DNA from: CAZGTQ01 sp964528575
GTDB lineage: Bacteria; Planctomycetota; UBA1135; GCA-002686595
Assembly: GCA_964528575.1 (NCBI GenBank)
Contig: CAZGTQ010000476.1
Location: forward strand, 1-15,805
DNA length: 15,805 bases
Direction of reading: 5' to 3'
Part shown: positions 14,138 through 15,805 of the stretch, piece by piece
Layout: each line of letters opens with the position of its first letter
How positions within the stretch are numbered: the first letter of the stretch is position 1
Notes under the pieces: model-generated
Database searches by the model: none
The model's input: the letters and a program-made list of their open reading frames with translations, nothing else
What the model was told of the DNA's origin: nothing
Translations under genes and position numbers: made by a program

Positions 14138-14380
14138 ATGGCACACAAGAAGGGCCAAGGCTCGAGCCGCAACGGGCGCGATTCCAACCCGCAGTTCCGC
14201 GGGGTCAAGCGCTGGGGCGGCCAGTCCGTGTCTCCCGGCACGATCCTCGTGCGGCAGTGCGGGACGCGCTTCCATCCCGGCCGCAACGTCGGCATGGGCA
14301 ACGACTACACTCTCTTCGCGCTGGTCGACGGGACCGTCCGCTTCCATGGGCAGCGGCGCGTCAGCATCGACCCGGCGTAG
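14138..14380 (+). CDS. rpmA: 50S ribosomal protein L27
   Basis: L27 lies near the peptidyl-transferase centre, where its N-terminus reaches the tRNA 3' ends. The product has 80 residues and begins MAHKKGQGSSRNGRDS, the normal mature N-terminus, so there is no cleaved leader such as that found in Firmicutes. The conserved core SVSPGTILVRQCGTRFHPG and the segment NVGMGNDYTLFALVDGTVRF are intact. The ATG at 14138 has AGAGA around 14124-14129 upstream as a weak ribosome-binding site. It is followed after 18 bases by obg, completing the rplU-rpmA-obg operon. Confidence 0.97.
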   Translation: MAHKKGQGSSRNGRDSNPQFRGVKRWGGQSVSPGTILVRQCGTRFHPGRNVGMGNDYTLFALVDGTVRFHGQRRVSIDPA

Positions 14381-14398
14381 AGGAGCGAGCGCCCGCCG

Positions 14399-15460
14399 GT
14401 GTTCCGCGACGAGTGCGAGATCGGGGTCGTCGCGGGCAAGGGAGGGGCCGGCATGGTCTCCTTCCGGCGCGAGAAGTACGTTCCGCGCGGCGGGCCCGAC
14501 GGCGGCGACGGCGGGGACGGCGGGGACGTCGTCCTGCTCGCCACCGAGCGGCTGAACTCGCTGCTCGACGTCGGCCGCAGCCCGCACTACCGCGCGCAGG
14601 ACGGCCGGCCCGGTGGCAGCCGCAAGCAGAGCGGCCACCGCGGCGCCGACCTCGTCATCGACGTGCCCGTCGGGACGCAGGTGTTCGACCTGCGCCGCGG
14701 ACACCTGTTGCGCGACCTCGCCAGCGACGACGACCGGCTCGTGCTCGCGCGCGGCGGGCGCGGCGGCCGCGGCAACGCGCGCTTCGCGACCGCGGTGCAC
14801 CAGGCGCCGCGTCAGGCGCAGCCGGGCGAGCCGGGCGAGGAGCGCGCGGTGCGGCTGGAGCTCAAGCTGCTCGCCGACGTCGGGCTCGTCGGGCTGCCGA
14901 ACGCGGGCAAGTCGACGTTCCTGCGCGCGGTCAGCGCGGCGACGCCCAAGATCGCCGAGTATCCGTTCACGACGCTCGAGCCGCACGTCGGCATCGCGCC
15001 GGTCGGCGACTACGACACGCTCTGCATCGCCGACCTGCCCGGGCTGATCGAGGGCGCCGCCGAAGGCCACGGGCTCGGCCACCGCTTCCTCAAGCACGTC
15101 GAGCGCTGCCCGGTGCTGCTCCAGCTCGTCGACGTCTCGAGCGGCGACGTCGAGACGGCCGCCGAGGCGTACCGCGTGATCGCCGACGAGCTGGCGAGCT
15201 ATTCGCCCGAGCTCGCCCGCCGCGAGCGCGTCGTCGCCGCCTCGAAGGTCGAGAGCGAGGAGGCCGAGCACTGCGCCGCGGCCCTGTCCGTGCGCCTCGA
15301 GCGGCCGGTCCTGACGCTCTCGTCCCACACCCGCCGCGGCGTGCCCCCGCTGCTCGCCGACCTGCGGGAGCGCGTGCGCGCCTCAAGACCGCGGCCCTCC
15401 CGCACCGATGTCGTCCCTGGCTCCCCGTCCGCGCCGCCGGGCGGACGGGAGCCGGTCTGA
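14399..15460 (+). CDS. obg: GTPase Obg/CgtA with degenerate G4 motif
   Basis: Obg is a GTPase that binds the 50S subunit late in its assembly and has been tied to stress responses. The product has 353 residues. Residues 1-~158 are the glycine-rich Obg fold, with GGPDGGDGGDGG at 31-42 and ARGGRGGRGNARF at 117-129. The G domain shows the P-loop GLPNAGKS (165-172), FTTLEPHVG (190-198; G2) and DLPGLIEGA (212-220; G3). The G4 motif, normally NKxD, reads SKVE (282-285), and G5 reads SSHT instead of the usual SA-type motif. No OCT domain is present. The last ~25 residues are a proline/arginine tail. The GTG at 14399 was chosen because the family starts at F-x-D-E; AGGAG at 14381 lies 13 bases away, a long spacing. 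Confidence 0.95.
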   Translation: MFRDECEIGVVAGKGGAGMVSFRREKYVPRGGPDGGDGGDGGDVVLLATERLNSLLDVGRSPHYRAQDGRPGGSRKQSGHRGADLVIDVPVGTQVFDLRRGHLLRDLASDDDRLVLARGGRGGRGNARFATAVHQAPRQAQPGEPGEERAVRLELKLLADVGLVGLPNAGKSTFLRAVSAATPKIAEYPFTTLEPHVGIAPVGDYDTLCIADLPGLIEGAAEGHGLGHRFLKHVERCPVLLQLVDVSSGDVETAAEAYRVIADELASYSPELARRERVVAASKVESEEAEHCAAALSVRLERPVLTLSSHTRRGVPPLLADLRERVRASRPRPSRTDVVPGSPSAPPGGREPV

Positions 15461-15474
15461 CCGCACCGGTGTAG

Positions 15475-15497
15475 GCGGACGGGGGAGCTTCGTCCGC
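15475..15497 (+). terminator. Small hairpin between obg and the next gene
   Basis: GCGGACG (15475-15481) pairs perfectly with CGTCCGC (15491-15497) around a 9-base loop. It starts 14 bases after the obg stop and ends 17 bases before the next start codon. It could end or attenuate the rplU-rpmA-obg transcript. There is no T-run. Confidence 0.45.
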
Positions 15498-15514
15498 TGG
15501 GAAAGGGAAGCGCG

Positions 15515-15805
15515 TTGCACCGAAACGAACCGCCCAGGAACCCCGATCCGCTCGATTTCTCCCTGCCGGGGGACTCGCCGCAGGCGAGTCGGCCGCCGCG
15601 CCACGGGGTGCCCGACCCCCAGGCGGGCGACGACCCGCTCGCGCGCGCGACGAGCGGATCGGCCGCGAGCCCACCCAATCCCGCGCCGCGCGCCGGCCGA
15701 CCGCAGTCGAGCGAGCCGAGCGCCCCGGCGCCGCGCCCGAGCGCGCCGCAGCCGGGCACGCAGGGCGCCGCGCCGCGCCCGAGCGCGCCGCAGCCGGGCA
15801 CCCAA
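15515..15805 (+). CDS. Unrecognised proline/alanine-rich protein, N-terminal part (runs off window)
   Basis: A frame opens with TTG at 15515 and stays open for 97 codons to the window edge. The purine-rich GGGAAAGGGAAG at 15499-15510 upstream can act as ribosome-binding site. The protein starts MHRNEPPRNPDPLDFSLPGD and then becomes rich in proline, alanine, serine, glycine and glutamine, with no hydrophobic segment, so it has neither a signal peptide nor a membrane helix in the visible part. Near the edge a 14-residue unit (APRPSAPQPGTQGA) begins to repeat. The composition fits a disordered linker before a folded domain that would lie outside. I do not recognise a family. Minus-strand frames over the same bases are also open, which is normal at this GC content, but the start signal and gene direction favour the + frame. 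Confidence 0.55.
   Translation, partial: MHRNEPPRNPDPLDFSLPGDSPQASRPPRHGVPDPQAGDDPLARATSGSAASPPNPAPRAGRPQSSEPSAPAPRPSAPQPGTQGAAPRPSAPQPGTQ
15728..15801 (+). repeat. 42-bp tandem repeat at the window edge
   Basis: A 32-base segment starting GCGCCGCGCCCGAGC occurs identically at 15728-15759 and 15770-15801, giving a 42-bp period equal to 14 codons. The repeat may continue beyond the window. It lies in the unrecognised proline-rich reading frame and keeps its phase. Confidence 0.85.

Overview
This is a very GC-rich, gene-dense window in which every supported gene lies on the + strand. It holds 15 genes: 13 complete, one cut at the left edge (dnaX) and one cut at the right edge. Most are bacterial housekeeping genes. 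The secretin and pilus-assembly genes imply a double-membrane (Gram-negative type) cell. The combination of gene order, GC content and gene types fits a high-GC Planctomycetota or a Myxococcota/Acidobacteriota-like lineage. I lean towards Planctomycetota by inference only; nothing in the sequence fixes the phylum.

Layout. (1) 1-3556: a replication/recombination block, dnaX C-terminus - ybaB - recR, then rpoN (sigma-54) and truA. (2) 3557-5186: a 304-base leader with strong inverted repeats, then hpf (ribosome hibernation), a strong hairpin, ptsN (EIIA-Ntr type) and ptsH (HPr). Together with rpoN this resembles the rpoN-hpf-ptsN-npr neighbourhood of proteobacteria, here with truA inserted. (3) 5304-10324: a type IV pilus alignment and secretin operon, pilM-pilN-pilO-pilQ, with stop/start overlaps between the first three genes. 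The pilO product is more than twice the usual length and ends in a PilP/GspB-like beta domain, so it looks like a PilO-PilP fusion carrying an extra coiled coil. A stem of more than 20 bp follows pilQ. (4) 10325-15460: a 497-base leader, an RNase E/G gene with a long charged disordered N-terminus, then rplU, rpmA and obg. (5) 15515-end: the start of an unrecognised proline-rich protein with a 42-bp tandem repeat.

How the genes work together. HPF, the PTS-Ntr-like pair and sigma-54 link nutrient state to ribosome inactivation and transcription. PilM, PilN and the fused PilO form the cytoplasmic ring and periplasmic bridge to the secretin. RNase E/G, L21, L27 and Obg act in RNA maturation and 50S assembly.

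I saw no mobile elements, CRISPR arrays, tRNA or rRNA genes. The most distinctive features are the PilO-PilP fusion, the structured truA-hpf leader, alternative pairings over the rplU ribosome-binding site, and an Obg whose guanine-specificity motif is degenerate.
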